Below, piece by piece: positions 1 to 7,618 of a stretch of DNA of 64,000 bases. This DNA comes from REEB95 sp035934235. GTDB taxonomy: Bacteria > Pseudomonadota > Alphaproteobacteria > ATCC43930 > CGMCC-115725. The notes below the pieces were generated by a model that was given only the letters and a program-made list of their open reading frames with translations, was not told where the DNA came from and ran no database searches. Every line of letters begins with the position of its first letter. Positions within the stretch are counted from its first letter, which is position 1. The stretch spans positions 58,665 through 122,664 of the forward strand of contig DASYYB010000040.1 in the NCBI GenBank assembly GCA_035934235.1, in the 5' to 3' direction. The position numbers and the translations under genes were made by a program.

Positions 1-89
1 GTGCAGGCCGCATGGCTTGTTCCGCGCTGCCGAATAATGCGGTGCGCGGTAGAGGCGTGCTGGTTCGACTGCTGCCGGAATGAGACGCC

Positions 90-124
90 CGCAAAAATAC
101 ACTCCGGCGCTGGGGGAGCGCCGG
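90..124 (-). terminator. Candidate intrinsic terminator downstream of the 73-aa small gene
   Basis: An 8-bp perfect stem (104-111 with 117-124, loop of five G) is followed on the minus strand by a short T-rich stretch (TATTTTT, about 98-92) after a 4-nt gap. It lies 70 bp beyond the stop of the small minus-strand gene at 194-415. The rest of 1-193 shows nothing I can assign. Confidence 0.4.
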
Positions 125-193
125 GGTGACCGGGGTGAGTGGCTCGCCTTTCAGCGACGCGGAATTAGGAAAGGTGAGATGAGGTAGGCATCA

Positions 194-415
194 TCAGGGC
201 GTCGGTCGAGCAACCGCCACCTGCTTCAACAATCGGCGTATAACCGTCTCATCGAGCGCGTCGCCGTGCATGAGCTGTTGCACGATTGGGTCGGCAAACA
301 TCTGATCGAGCGTCGGCTCGAACGTTGACCAGATTCCTTCCCTGCCAGATCGCCGACGACCGGCGTTCGAGGCGGGTGCCCTTTCGGCGGCATGGCTGTG
401 TAGCTGGTGCTGCAT
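194..415 (-). CDS. Small conserved-looking hypothetical protein, 73 aa
   Basis: Function not recognised. The ATG is preceded by a strong ribosome site (AGGAG, 8 nt upstream), which supports this start. The first 25 residues are rich in Ala, Arg and Ser. The C-terminal part reads as two amphipathic helices (residues about 30-68) around a DPIVQQLM motif and an acidic DALDET turn. From general familiarity, small alphaproteobacterial proteins with a 'FADPIVQ-LM' segment occur, but no role is known to me. It lies 54 bp downstream of a secreted-peptide gene on the same strand and could be co-transcribed with it. No signal peptide or membrane segment is present. Confidence 0.6.
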   Translation of the reverse strand: MQHQLHSHAAERAPASNAGRRRSGREGIWSTFEPTLDQMFADPIVQQLMHGDALDETVIRRLLKQVAVARPTP

Positions 416-469
416 TTTTATTCTCCTATCACCGAATGTCCCGCGTCGAGCGCGGCGTCGCCGTCCGCA

Positions 470-658
470 CTAATTACCCTGCGTGGGCGCCAAAGTGTCG
501 TAGGGGCCGGCGCCATTGGAGTAACCGGTGCTCGCATCCGAACTTGAGTTCTGATGCATTGCTTGTTGCTCCGGCGGATCGGCCAGGGCGGCCTGGGTCA
601 GCGGCGCGGTCAGCAGAGTGGCCAGTACCAAGGCGCCCAAAATCGATTGGCTGCGCAT
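470..658 (-). CDS. Small secreted peptide precursor (paralogue B), 62 aa
   Basis: The start at 658 is chosen because AAGGAG lies 7 nt upstream; an in-frame start 19 codons earlier has no such site. Residues 1-25 are a clear Sec signal peptide: MRSQS, then a hydrophobic LGALVLATLL core, then Ala-x-Ala sites around QAALA. The mature part is about 37 residues, rich in Gln, Asn, Ser and Gly, without Cys, and ends GPYDTLAPTQGN. A second copy of the same design is encoded at 1391-1573: both share the AP-x-x-QAALA cleavage region, a QQA segment, a GPY motif and a terminal GN. Function unknown; export to the periplasm or outside is inferred. Confidence 0.65.
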   Translation of the reverse strand: MRSQSILGALVLATLLTAPLTQAALADPPEQQAMHQNSSSDASTGYSNGAGPYDTLAPTQGN

Positions 659-1013
659 GTGAGTTCTCCTTCGAGTCATTGAGATGGCCAGGATTGACAA
701 CCTCGTGACCCTCACATGTGCATCGGTGTGGCCAACCTTAATCGTGCGTTACCGGATGCCCCCTGCGGTTTCACGACATAATTGTTGAACGAGTCCAATT
801 TTCGGAGCGACGGACGGCGAGGCGGTCAATCGCGCAAAGCGAGCAGAGCAGAAAGGAACCCCGGCGCCGTGGGGGGAGACGGCGCCGGGGCGCAGCTCGC
901 CGGGAGAAGTCGAACAACGGCGAGCCATGGTTCGGGTGGCGTTTACCGCGTGAGCGCAGACGCCGAATTGACTGTCACACCTGATCCGAACCGTATCGGC
1001 AATCGAACGATCG
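659..1013. other. Intergenic stretch: possible promoter and one long hairpin
   Basis: This 355-bp gap separates two small minus-strand genes. Apart from the GC-rich hairpin at 859-890, I see no open frame with a credible ribosome site or protein-like composition. The 659-780 part must hold the promoter of the secreted-peptide gene at 470-658, but I could not identify -35/-10 boxes with confidence. Confidence 0.5.
849..890 (-). terminator. Long GC-rich hairpin, likely terminator of the 91-aa gene
   Basis: A 12-bp perfect stem (859-870 with 879-890) encloses an 8-nt purine loop. On the minus strand it is followed by TTCCTTTCTG, a weak U-tract. It sits about 120 bp beyond the stop of the gene at 1014-1289. 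Its core resembles the hairpin at 104-124 (CCGGCGC, G-rich loop, GCGCCGG), suggesting that both belong to a repeated gene module. Confidence 0.45.
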
Positions 1014-1289
1014 TCATTGCAGCGCGCTCCTCGCCCTGACGTGCCACATCTGCACAGCCAGGATTTGCAGCGCCAAACGGCGACTTCGCTCACGCGCCGC
1101 CGCGCTCAGAGGCTCGCCGGGCGTGCCGGATACCGAATGCATCACGGGCAGGGGTTTGACGTTCCAGGGCGCAAGGTGGCGCATGCGCCGGCGCGCAATC
1201 TTGATTTCGTCGACGCGTGAATCGGTCGGCTCGATATTTCGCGGCACGGCGCTGAGCCGAGTATGCGGATGACGAACGACGGTGTTCAT
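1014..1289 (-). CDS. Hypothetical small basic protein, 91 aa
   Basis: Not recognised. Support comes from a good ribosome site (GGGAGG, 7 nt before the ATG) and its position 101 bp downstream of a secreted-peptide gene on the same strand, matching the arrangement of the 73-aa gene at 194-415. The product is Arg-rich and soluble, with no signal peptide; residues 60-91 could form one amphipathic helix. No similarity to the 73-aa neighbour is apparent. Composition alone does not rule out a chance frame in GC-rich DNA. Confidence 0.35.
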   Translation of the reverse strand: MNTVVRHPHTRLSAVPRNIEPTDSRVDEIKIARRRMRHLAPWNVKPLPVMHSVSGTPGEPLSAAARERSRRLALQILAVQMWHVRARSALQ

Positions 1290-1390
1290 GACGCGGCCTC
1301 CCTTGCCTGATCTATTGGCCGAAGCCGGGGAAGGAAAACCCGCGTCGAGCCGCCGCTTTTGTGACGGCGGCTTGACCGCGAGTATGGTCG

Positions 1391-1573
1391 TTAGTTGCCG
1401 AGTGCGGGCGACAGAGCCGCGTCGTTGCTGTACGGGCCGCTATTGTTGATGGCTGACGCGACATTGTGCTGCACGAACGCCTGTTGCACTTGGCCGGCGA
1501 GCGCCGCCTGGGCGATGGGAGCCGAGAGCGCAATGGCGAGAGTCAGCGTCCGCAGAATGGTGAGTGTACGCAT
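1391..1573 (-). CDS. Small secreted peptide precursor (paralogue A), 60 aa
   Basis: The start at 1573 is set by GAAGGAG about 6 nt upstream; a longer in-frame reading lacks one. Residues 1-26 form a Sec signal peptide (MRTLTILR, hydrophobic LTLAIALSAP, QAALAG cleavage region). The mature peptide of about 34 residues is Gln/Asn/Ser-rich with no Cys and ends GPYSNDAALSPALGN. It is a paralogue of the protein at 470-658, with matching signal peptide, QQA segment, GPY motif and C-terminal GN. An 8-bp inverted repeat (1348-1355 with 1365-1372) lies just beyond its stop, without a clear U-tract. Function unknown. Confidence 0.65.
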   Translation of the reverse strand: MRTLTILRTLTLAIALSAPIAQAALAGQVQQAFVQHNVASAINNSGPYSNDAALSPALGN

Positions 1574-1883
1574 GAGACTTCTCCTTCGAATGGTGTGAGT
1601 TGGCCGGGATTGGCATCTCACAGCCGTTATATGGGCAGCGGTTCTGCCTTATTAATTGCGCGCCGCCGAATGCCCTATGCTGAACCTCCGAACAATCCCG
1701 CTTTAGCGCCATTTGGCCGGGGCTACGGACGTGATCGAGTCGGCAGCGCGCCCGAACGGTGGCGCGCTACGTGACGCCGGCGTTCATTGTTCGGCGCCGG
1801 CGCAAGGGGCCTTCCGATAAATCCGTCTAATCGCCGAGGCCCGGTTGTTGCACTCTGCGTGCACGCAAGACCACGAAGCGGGG
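1574..1883. other. Divergent promoter region with inverted repeats
   Basis: This 310-bp gap lies between a minus-strand secreted-peptide gene and the plus-strand sigma factor and must carry promoters for both. It contains an 8-bp perfect inverted repeat (1745-1752 with 1761-1768) and two identical copies of the palindrome CGCCGGCG (1775-1782 and 1795-1802), 20 bp apart, about two helical turns. Such spacing would suit a dimeric regulator, but no family can be named. No standard -35/-10 pair could be fixed. Confidence 0.4.
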
Positions 1884-2759
1884 ATGAAGGCCATGCACAG
1901 TCAGTCAGGTTCAGTGGCGCGCTTAATCAGCGAGGCGAAGCACTATCCGATCCTCACGCCGGAGCGCGAACGCGAAATCGCAATAGCGTGGCGCTCCGCG
2001 CACGATCGAGCGGCGCTCGACGAGTTGGTCGGCAGCCATTTGCGGCTGGTCATCAAGATCGCGCGCGGGTTTGCCGGTTACGGCTTGCCGCTTGCCGACC
2101 TCGTTGCCGAAGGAAATATCGGCTTGATGCAGGCGGCCAATAAATTCGAGCCCGAACGCGGCTTCCGCTTCTCAACTTATGCGATGTGGTGGATTCGCGC
2201 GGCGATCCAGGAATACGTCCTACGCTCCTGGTCGTTGGTGCGGATCGGCACCACGGAAGCACAGCGGAAGCTATTCTTCAACTTGCGGCGCCTTAAGGCG
2301 AATCTCGCAGCGTTCGCGCAAGGCGACCTTGCGCCCGAAACCGTCACCGCGATCGCCGACGAACTCTATGTGCCGGAAGGTGACGTGGTCGAGATGAATC
2401 GGCGGCTTGCCGGCGCCGACGCCTCCCTCAATGCAAGGGTCGCGACCGACTCCGACAGTGATTTCCTCGAACGCGTGCCGGACGAACGGCCAGATCAAGA
2501 GACGGTCGTCGGTGAAACCGAAGAGATCCAACGGCGCCGCGCGCTCCTTGGCATGGCGCTGGAGGCACTCAATCCGCGCGAGCGCGCGATCGTCATGGCA
2601 CGCAAGCTCGAGGAAAAGCCGGCAACATTCGACGAGCTGTCGCAGCGCTTCGCTGTGTCACCCGAGCGCATCCGGCAAATCGAGATACGCGCCATTGCGA
2701 AGATGACCCGCTCTGTGGCCAACGTGAGCAAGCCTCACGCCGTTCGCGTGGCCGCCTGA
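1884..2759 (+). CDS. rpoH: RNA polymerase sigma-32 (RpoH-type) factor
   Basis: Directs RNA polymerase to heat-shock-type promoters. The 291-aa product has region 2 (LRLVIKIARGFAGYG, then the GNIGLMQAANKFEPERGFRFSTYAMWWIRAAIQEY block that melts and reads the -10). It next has the RpoH signature QRKLFFNLRR (about residues 129-138). A C-terminal region 4 follows with the ERAIVMARKL and SPERIRQIEIRAI helix-turn-helix. Start: ATG at 1884; a TTG at 1845 preceded by GAGG is an alternative that adds 13 residues, and ATG 1893 is another. Alphaproteobacteria often carry two or more RpoH paralogues. This copy stands alone, away from classic rpoH neighbours, so it may be the secondary (RpoH2-like) factor; that is inference. 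Confidence 0.88.
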   Translation: MKAMHSQSGSVARLISEAKHYPILTPEREREIAIAWRSAHDRAALDELVGSHLRLVIKIARGFAGYGLPLADLVAEGNIGLMQAANKFEPERGFRFSTYAMWWIRAAIQEYVLRSWSLVRIGTTEAQRKLFFNLRRLKANLAAFAQGDLAPETVTAIADELYVPEGDVVEMNRRLAGADASLNARVATDSDSDFLERVPDERPDQETVVGETEEIQRRRALLGMALEALNPRERAIVMARKLEEKPATFDELSQRFAVSPERIRQIEIRAIAKMTRSVANVSKPHAVRVAA

Positions 2760-2794
2760 GCGATCTGCGGCGGCTTGCCGGACTCGTTATCGAT

Positions 2795-3703
2795 TCAGCG
2801 CGCCCCTTTGCCGCGGCGGGTCTGACGCAGGAAGTCCACCAACGCCTTCAACGCGGCAGGGATTTGGCGCCGGCTCGGGTAATAAAGCGAAAACGGCGGT
2901 ATCACCGGCTGCCACCGTTCGAGCACCGACACCAGCCGGCCGTCGCCGATTTCCCGTTCGAACTGCGCGCACGGCACTTGCGCGAGGCCGATGCCATTGA
3001 GGATCGCCGATTCCATCAGGGTTTCGACGTTGACGATGAGCGAGCCGCTCACCGCCAATTGGAGCGGTTTGCCGTCCCGTTGGAAGCGCCACGGCAGCAT
3101 CGCTCCGCTTGGCAGACGGATGCGGATGCAATTGTGTTCGAGCAAGTCTTCCGGCGTTTGCGGCTCGCCTCGGCGGCTAAAATAGGACGGCGCCCCGACG
3201 ACGGCCAATCGCCAACGGTCGGTGACTGGCACGGCGATCATGTCGCGGTCGACGCGATCGTTGAGGCGAATCCCGGCGTCGAATTGCTGCGCGACGATGT
3301 CGACATTGGCGCCGTCGCTCAAGACTTCGACACGAATATCGGGATAGCGCTGGAGGAATTTGGCCAGGATCACGGGCAAGACGAATTGCGCCACGGGCGG
3401 CGCGACGGTTAGCCGAAGGAGACCGGCTGGCTTGTCACGGAACGTGTTAAGCGACTCGAAAGCGGCCTCGTACTCGTCGACCACCGGCCGCATCCGGGCG
3501 AGCAACGTGTCGCCGGCGACCGTCGGCACGACGCTGCGAGTGGTGCGATTGAGCAGGCGGACGCCGAGCCGCTCCTCCATGTTGCGGATTGTCTGGCTTA
3601 GGGTCGACGTCGAAATACCCAGCTGCTTCGCCGCACGCGTGAAGTTGCGATGCTCGGCAACCGCCATGAATGCGCTGAGCTCGCCGAAATCCTTTCCCCG
3701 CAT
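2795..3703 (-). CDS. LysR-family transcriptional regulator
   Basis: 302 aa. Residues 1-65 form the winged helix-turn-helix (AFMAVAEHRNFTRAAKQLGI; the recognition helix includes STSTLSQTIRNMEERLG, then RLLNRTTRSV). The rest is the periplasmic-binding-like effector domain, beginning near LLRLTVAPPVAQFVLP. The start at 3703 (MRGKDF) matches normal LysR length; a TTG reading 12 codons longer is unlikely. It is transcribed divergently from the azoreductase gene with a 193-bp gap containing a T-N11-A type inverted repeat. By the usual LysR logic it should regulate azoR and itself. The effector is unknown, probably a quinone- or electrophile-type compound given the target. Confidence 0.9.
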   Translation of the reverse strand: MRGKDFGELSAFMAVAEHRNFTRAAKQLGISTSTLSQTIRNMEERLGVRLLNRTTRSVVPTVAGDTLLARMRPVVDEYEAAFESLNTFRDKPAGLLRLTVAPPVAQFVLPVILAKFLQRYPDIRVEVLSDGANVDIVAQQFDAGIRLNDRVDRDMIAVPVTDRWRLAVVGAPSYFSRRGEPQTPEDLLEHNCIRIRLPSGAMLPWRFQRDGKPLQLAVSGSLIVNVETLMESAILNGIGLAQVPCAQFEREIGDGRLVSVLERWQPVIPPFSLYYPSRRQIPAALKALVDFLRQTRRGKGAR

Positions 3704-3772
3704 GCGTTCATCATAAGGGCATCGCGGCGGCGCGGCCAATTCTTCGGTTTTCCGGTCGGTTGGGCTTCACAC

Positions 3773-3801
3773 CTTTCGGCAGCGTCGAAAGACCCTTTCG
3801 A
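3773..3801. promoter_or_regulatory. Operator-like repeat between lysR-type gene and azoR
   Basis: CTTTCG (3773-3778), CGAAAG (3786-3791) and CTTTCGA (3795-3801) alternate in orientation. The first pair has a 7-nt spacer and fits the LysR-family T-N11-A rule; the second pair (TCGAAAG-ACC-CTTTCGA) is a perfect 7-bp inverted repeat. It lies about 70 bp before the regulator start and 96 bp before azoR. Binding is inferred, not shown. Confidence 0.55.
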
Positions 3802-3896
3802 AGCAGCCCCAGTTCTCCGATGAAAGGGCCTGTCTTAACTCTTGGCGTAGATGCCGCTCGGCATCTCGAGCGAATTCTTTGCCAAGGATACGAACC

Positions 3897-4505
3897 ATGA
3901 AACTCCTGCATGTCGATGCCAGCATCCTGGGCGCCAACTCGATCAGCCGCCAGCTCAGCGCGGCGATCGTCAAACGCCTACACGACGCCAATCCGGCGAT
4001 CGAGGTGAGCTATCACGATCTTGGCGCCGAGCCGATCGGCCATCTGACCAGCGCGCATCTGGCGGCCGCGCAGGGCGCGACGCCGGAAGATCCGGCCCTG
4101 CAACGGGACCTGGCCCTCGGCCAGAAGGCGCTCGCGGACTTTCTCGCTGCCGACATCGTCGTCGTCGGCGCCCCGATGTACAATTTTTCGATCTCGTCGC
4201 AGCTCAAGGCCTGGATCGACCGGGTTTCCGTCGCCGGCAAGACGTTCCGCTATACCGCGAAGGGTCCCGAAGGCCTGGCCGGCGGCAAGCGCGTGATCGT
4301 TGCCTCGTCGCGCGGCGGCTTCTACGGACCGCAGATGCCGACGGCGCCTCTGGATCACCAAGAAAATTATCTGCGCGGTGTCTTCGGTTTCTTCGGCATC
4401 ACCGACCTCACGTTTATCCGCGCCGAAGGCGTCAACGTTGGCCCGGATCAGCGCAAGGCGGCGATCGAGGCGGCGACCGCGGAGGTCGGCAAGCTCGCCG
4501 CGTGA
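3897..4505 (+). CDS. azoR: FMN-dependent NADH-azoreductase (quinone reductase)
   Basis: A 202-aa flavodoxin-fold enzyme reducing azo bonds and quinones by two-electron transfer from NADH through FMN; cytosolic. Visible family features are the N-terminal MKLLHVDASILG strand-loop that holds the FMN phosphate, with SISRQLS following, and the GAPMYNFSISSQLKAWIDRV block (about residues 91-110). An SSRGG loop near residue 140 contacts the flavin. ATG at 3897 is preceded by AAGGA and fits family length. It is divergent from a LysR regulator with an operator-like repeat between them, which suggests induction by a small electrophile. In bacteria such pairs commonly serve quinone and thiol-stress defence. 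Confidence 0.93.
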   Translation: MKLLHVDASILGANSISRQLSAAIVKRLHDANPAIEVSYHDLGAEPIGHLTSAHLAAAQGATPEDPALQRDLALGQKALADFLAADIVVVGAPMYNFSISSQLKAWIDRVSVAGKTFRYTAKGPEGLAGGKRVIVASSRGGFYGPQMPTAPLDHQENYLRGVFGFFGITDLTFIRAEGVNVGPDQRKAAIEAATAEVGKLAA

Positions 4506-4529
4506 ACGCGCCGCCGGTCGAGCGCCGAA

Positions 4530-6539
4530 TCAGACATCGAGATCGCGGACGAACTTCGCCTTTTCCTGGATGAACTGATAGCGCAGCTCCGGCTTGCGGC
4601 CCATCAGGCTCTCGACCAGCTTGACCGTCTGCTTGAAACTGCGCTCGCCTTTGGGCGGCAGCGTCACGCGCAGCAGCACACGCTTCGCCGGGTCCATGGT
4701 CGTCTCTTTCAGGAAACGCGGCGGCATCTCGCCCAGCCCCTTGAAGCGGCTGATCTCGACCTTGGCCTTGCTCTTGCCGAACGCCGTCTTCATCAGCTTG
4801 TCCTTGGCGTCGTCGTCGCGCGCATAGACTGTCGTGTCGCCTTGCTGGAGGCGATAGAGCGGCGGCACGGCGAGGAACAGCTTGCCGGTCTCGACCAGCT
4901 CAGGCATTTCGCGGAAGAAGAACGTCATCAGCAATGACGCGATATGCGCGCCGTCGACGTCGGCGTCGGTCATGATGATGACGCGCTCGTAACGCAGCTT
5001 TGCGTCCTGGTAGCGTTCGCCGCTGCCGCAGCCGAGTGCGAGGATGAGGTCGGACAATTCCTGATTCTGCCGGAGACGTTCGGCGCCGGCAGAGGCGACG
5101 TTCAGGATCTTGCCACGAAGCGGCAGGATCGCCTGGCTCTCGCGCTGGCGCGCCTGCTTGGCCGAGCCGCCGGCGCTGTCGCCTTCGACGATGAAGATCT
5201 CGGTGCCGACCGGCGACGAGCGCGAGCAATCGGCGAGCTTGCCGGGCAAACGGAGCTTTCTCGTTGCGGATTTTCGGTCGAGCTCCTTCTCCTGGCGGCG
5301 GCGGAGGCGGTCTTCCGCGCGCTGAATGATGGTCTCGAGCAGCGCGCGCGACGCCGATGGATCGTCCGACAGCCAGTGATCGAAATGGTCCTTGAGCGCG
5401 GCCTCGACCAGACGCTGCGCCTCGGCCGACGCGAGCCTCTCCTTGGTCTGGCCCTGGAATTGCGGATTTTTGAGAAAGAGCGAAAGAATCACGACGGCGC
5501 CGCTCATCGCGTCGTCACCGGTGACCTGTGCCGCGCGGCGGTTGTTAGCGAGCTCGCCGTAAGCCTTGAGGCCGCGGGTCAGCGCCGCGCGCATGCCCTG
5601 CTCGTGCGTGCCGCCGTCCGGCGTCGGCACCGTGTTGCAGAACGACGCGACGGTGCCGTCGTCGGCATCCTCGGTCCAGGCGATCGCCCATTCGACGCGG
5701 CCGCTGTTGTCGAGTTCGGCCTCGCCGGTGAAGGCGCGCGGCGTCACGGTGTCGCGCTTGTCGAGCAGTGCGGCGAGATAGTCGCTGAGCCCGCCGGGAA
5801 AATGCAGCGTCGCTTCCTGCGGGACGTCCTCGGGCCGCGGAATTTTCGGATCGCAATGCCAGCGGATCTCGACGCCGCGGAAGAGATAGGCCTTGGAGCG
5901 CGCCAGGCGATAGATGTTGGCCGGCCGGAAATGCGCGCTGGTGCCAAAGATGTCGGGATCGGGATGAAAGCGCACCAGCGTGCCGCGCCGGTTGGTCGCG
6001 CCGCCGGACTTGAGTTTGGTCTTGGGCTTGCCGCGGCTGTATTCCTGCGTCCACAGCTTGCGATCGCGCGCCACCTCGACGGTGAGCTTGTCGCTCAACG
6101 CATTGACGACGGAAATGCCGACGCCGTGCAGGCCGCCGGAGGTCTTGTAGGCGCTGCCGCCGAATTTGCCGCCGGAATGCAGCATGGTGAGGATGACTTC
6201 GAGCGCCGACTTGGTGCGGAACTTCGGATGCGGGTCGATCGGAATGCCGCGGCCATTGTCGCGCACGGCGCAGCTGCCGTCGGCGTGCAGCTCGATCTCG
6301 ATGCGGCTGGCGTGGCCCGCGACCGCTTCGTCCATCGCGTTGTCGAGCGCTTCGGCGACCAGATGATGCATCGCGCGCTCGTCGGTGCCGCCGATATACA
6401 TGCCCGGACGGCGCCGCACCGGCTCGAGGCCTTCGAGCACCTCAATGTCCTTAGCGGAATAGGAGCCGGAGCGTTTGGCTGGCGCGGTCTCGAACAGATC
6501 GGGCGTGTCGCGCGTCTTGCGCGCGTGCGCGGACGACAT
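4530..6539 (-). CDS. parE: DNA topoisomerase IV subunit B
   Basis: ATPase subunit of topoisomerase IV, which decatenates daughter chromosomes together with ParC (not in this window). 669 aa. An N-terminal GHKL ATPase is visible (ALDNAMDEAVAG, DNGRGIP, KTSGGLHGVGISVVNALS). The transducer domain follows, then the TOPRIM domain (EGDSAGGSAKQARQRESQAI, later MTDADVDGAHI) and the C-terminal KGLGEMPP segment. The length and the absence of GyrB's long insert favour ParE over GyrB. The start at 6539 (MSSAHARK) is preferred to an upstream reading of 16 extra residues without family support. It is convergent with azoR (24 bp between stops) and divergent from the thioesterase gene. Confidence 0.94.
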   Translation of the reverse strand: MSSAHARKTRDTPDLFETAPAKRSGSYSAKDIEVLEGLEPVRRRPGMYIGGTDERAMHHLVAEALDNAMDEAVAGHASRIEIELHADGSCAVRDNGRGIPIDPHPKFRTKSALEVILTMLHSGGKFGGSAYKTSGGLHGVGISVVNALSDKLTVEVARDRKLWTQEYSRGKPKTKLKSGGATNRRGTLVRFHPDPDIFGTSAHFRPANIYRLARSKAYLFRGVEIRWHCDPKIPRPEDVPQEATLHFPGGLSDYLAALLDKRDTVTPRAFTGEAELDNSGRVEWAIAWTEDADDGTVASFCNTVPTPDGGTHEQGMRAALTRGLKAYGELANNRRAAQVTGDDAMSGAVVILSLFLKNPQFQGQTKERLASAEAQRLVEAALKDHFDHWLSDDPSASRALLETIIQRAEDRLRRRQEKELDRKSATRKLRLPGKLADCSRSSPVGTEIFIVEGDSAGGSAKQARQRESQAILPLRGKILNVASAGAERLRQNQELSDLILALGCGSGERYQDAKLRYERVIIMTDADVDGAHIASLLMTFFFREMPELVETGKLFLAVPPLYRLQQGDTTVYARDDDAKDKLMKTAFGKSKAKVEISRFKGLGEMPPRFLKETTMDPAKRVLLRVTLPPKGERSFKQTVKLVESLMGRKPELRYQFIQEKAKFVRDLDV

Positions 6540-6658
6540 CGGCGCTATGCAAATCCGAGGGTGCGAATCACGCGCGGATAACAACATCTGGTGACGGTCG
6601 AAGCAAGAGCCGTCTCGACGAATCGGTTATGATCGCCCCGCCAACGAAGGAGATGCGA

Positions 6659-7054
6659 ATGGCCGACGCCACTTACGAATCGCCGCCGGTGCGCGAGCCG
6701 ACGTTGCGGGCAATCGCCATGCCGGCCGACGCCAACGCGCGCGGCGACATTTTCGGCGGCTGGATTCTGGCGCAGATGGATCTGGCCGGCGGGTCGGCGG
6801 CCATGCGCCGCGCCAACGGCCGTGTCGCCACCGTCGGTATCGCCTCGATGAGCTTCGTCCGTCCGGTGTTCGTCGGCGACGAGGTCAGCGCCTATACGAC
6901 CGTGACGAAAGTCGGCCGCACCTCGATCACCGTCGCCATCGAGGTCTGGGCGCGGCGCTTCGCTGGAGAGGAGACCGTCAAGGTCACCGAAGGTGTGTTC
7001 ACCTATGTCGCGATCGACGCCGACCGCAAGCCGCGCCCCGTTCCCGCCGGTTGA
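6659..7054 (+). CDS. Acyl-CoA thioesterase, hotdog fold (YciA-like)
   Basis: 131 aa, hydrolyses acyl-CoA to free acid and CoA. One hotdog domain fills the protein. The hallmark GDIFGGWILAQMDLAGG segment (about residues 29-45) contains the conserved Asp and Gly of the YciA/BACH group, and ASMSFVRPVFVGDEV follows as the core strand. It begins with LRAIAMPADANA, as is typical. ATG at 6659 is 6 nt after GAAGGAG; an ATG two codons earlier is too close to that site. Divergent from parE. Chain-length preference cannot be read from the sequence. Confidence 0.9.
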   Translation: MADATYESPPVREPTLRAIAMPADANARGDIFGGWILAQMDLAGGSAAMRRANGRVATVGIASMSFVRPVFVGDEVSAYTTVTKVGRTSITVAIEVWARRFAGEETVKVTEGVFTYVAIDADRKPRPVPAG

Positions 7055-7138
7055 AAACGCCACCGAAATCTCACACCGGCGCTGCGGCACGAAGCGTTAG
7101 CGTCCGGCCTCGCCGACACACTCACAGTGGAGCGAGGC

Positions 7139-7354
7139 ATGAGCGGGACGACGGATAAGGTGAAAGGCGCCGTGAAACAAGGCGTCGGCAAAGCAACCGG
7201 CGACAAAAAACTCGAACGCGAAGGCCGCTTCGATAAGACGAAAGGCCATGCCAAGGACATCGCGCACAACGTCCGAAAGGGCGCGGAAGAGGTTTTCGAA
7301 AACGCGGCCGATAGCGCGTCCGAGGCCGCGGACGAGGTTGACGGGCACGATTGA
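7139..7354 (+). CDS. CsbD-family stress-associated small protein
   Basis: 71 aa, highly charged and helical. The N-terminal half matches the CsbD pattern: GTTDKVKGAVKQGVGKATGD, followed by KKLEREGRFDKTKGHAKD. The second half is an acidic, Ala-rich helix ending EVDGHD. CsbD proteins are strongly induced under general stress in many bacteria; their biochemical role is unsettled. The ATG at 7139 follows GGAGCGAGG; a GTG four codons earlier lies on the ribosome site itself. A strong terminator follows 21 bp after the stop, so the gene is probably monocistronic. I found no clear GGAAC-type general-stress promoter upstream. Confidence 0.88.
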   Translation: MSGTTDKVKGAVKQGVGKATGDKKLEREGRFDKTKGHAKDIAHNVRKGAEEVFENAADSASEAADEVDGHD

Positions 7355-7375
7355 CCCCGGGCTCGCGACAGCGAA

Positions 7376-7408
7376 AGGGCCGCTCCGCCAGGGCGGCCCT
7401 TTTGTTTT
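7376..7408 (+). terminator. Intrinsic terminator after the CsbD-like gene
   Basis: Stem AGGGCCGC (7376-7383) with GCGGCCCT (7393-7400), 9-nt loop, then TTTGTTTT. The minus strand has only a short TTTC run, so it works best for the plus-strand gene. Confidence 0.8.
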
Positions 7409-7429
7409 GCGGCGGCGATCTTGGCGACC

Positions 7430-7618
7430 TTACAGCCGTTCCATCGGCGGCGGCGGCACGTCGGTCGGCGGTGGTGCGACGGGCGGCGGCGGCTCTTCGA
7501 CCGGCGGCGGTACTTCCGGCGTTTCGTTCGGCTCGGGCTCAGGCGTCGCCGGCGGATTGCCCGGCGGCTTCGGCTTGCCCGGTTGCTGCGCGTGCCGCGG
7601 CGCCTGTATTGGCATCAT
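7430..7618 (-). CDS. Possible small proline-rich protein, 62 aa
   Basis: Not recognised. After a short MMPIQAPRHAQQ start, the frame is dominated by Pro with spaced Glu (PEPEPNETPEVPPPVEEPPPP and similar), ending PPPPMERL. Either of two adjacent Met codons could start it; no good ribosome site is present. It lies 37 bp beyond the Dph6-like gene on the same strand. The opposite strand reads as Gly-rich low complexity, the expected shadow of CCN codons. Pro/Glu-rich small proteins of this look occur in alphaproteobacteria, but I cannot name a family. It may instead be a simple-sequence tract. Confidence 0.35.
   Translation of the reverse strand: MMPIQAPRHAQQPGKPKPPGNPPATPEPEPNETPEVPPPVEEPPPPVAPPPTDVPPPPMERL

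Noticed and set aside
749..1093. 114-codon minus-strand frame and 85-codon plus-strand frame at 782-1039
   Set aside because: No ribosome site, Arg/Cys/Ser-rich random composition, and both span the long hairpin at 859-890.
4530..6539. GyrB instead of ParE
   Set aside because: At 669 aa it is too short for alphaproteobacterial GyrB, lacks the usual insert, and its N-terminal and C-terminal blocks read as ParE.
4944..6581. 545-codon plus-strand frame opposite parE
   Set aside because: Shadow of a complete topoisomerase gene; no recognisable domain.
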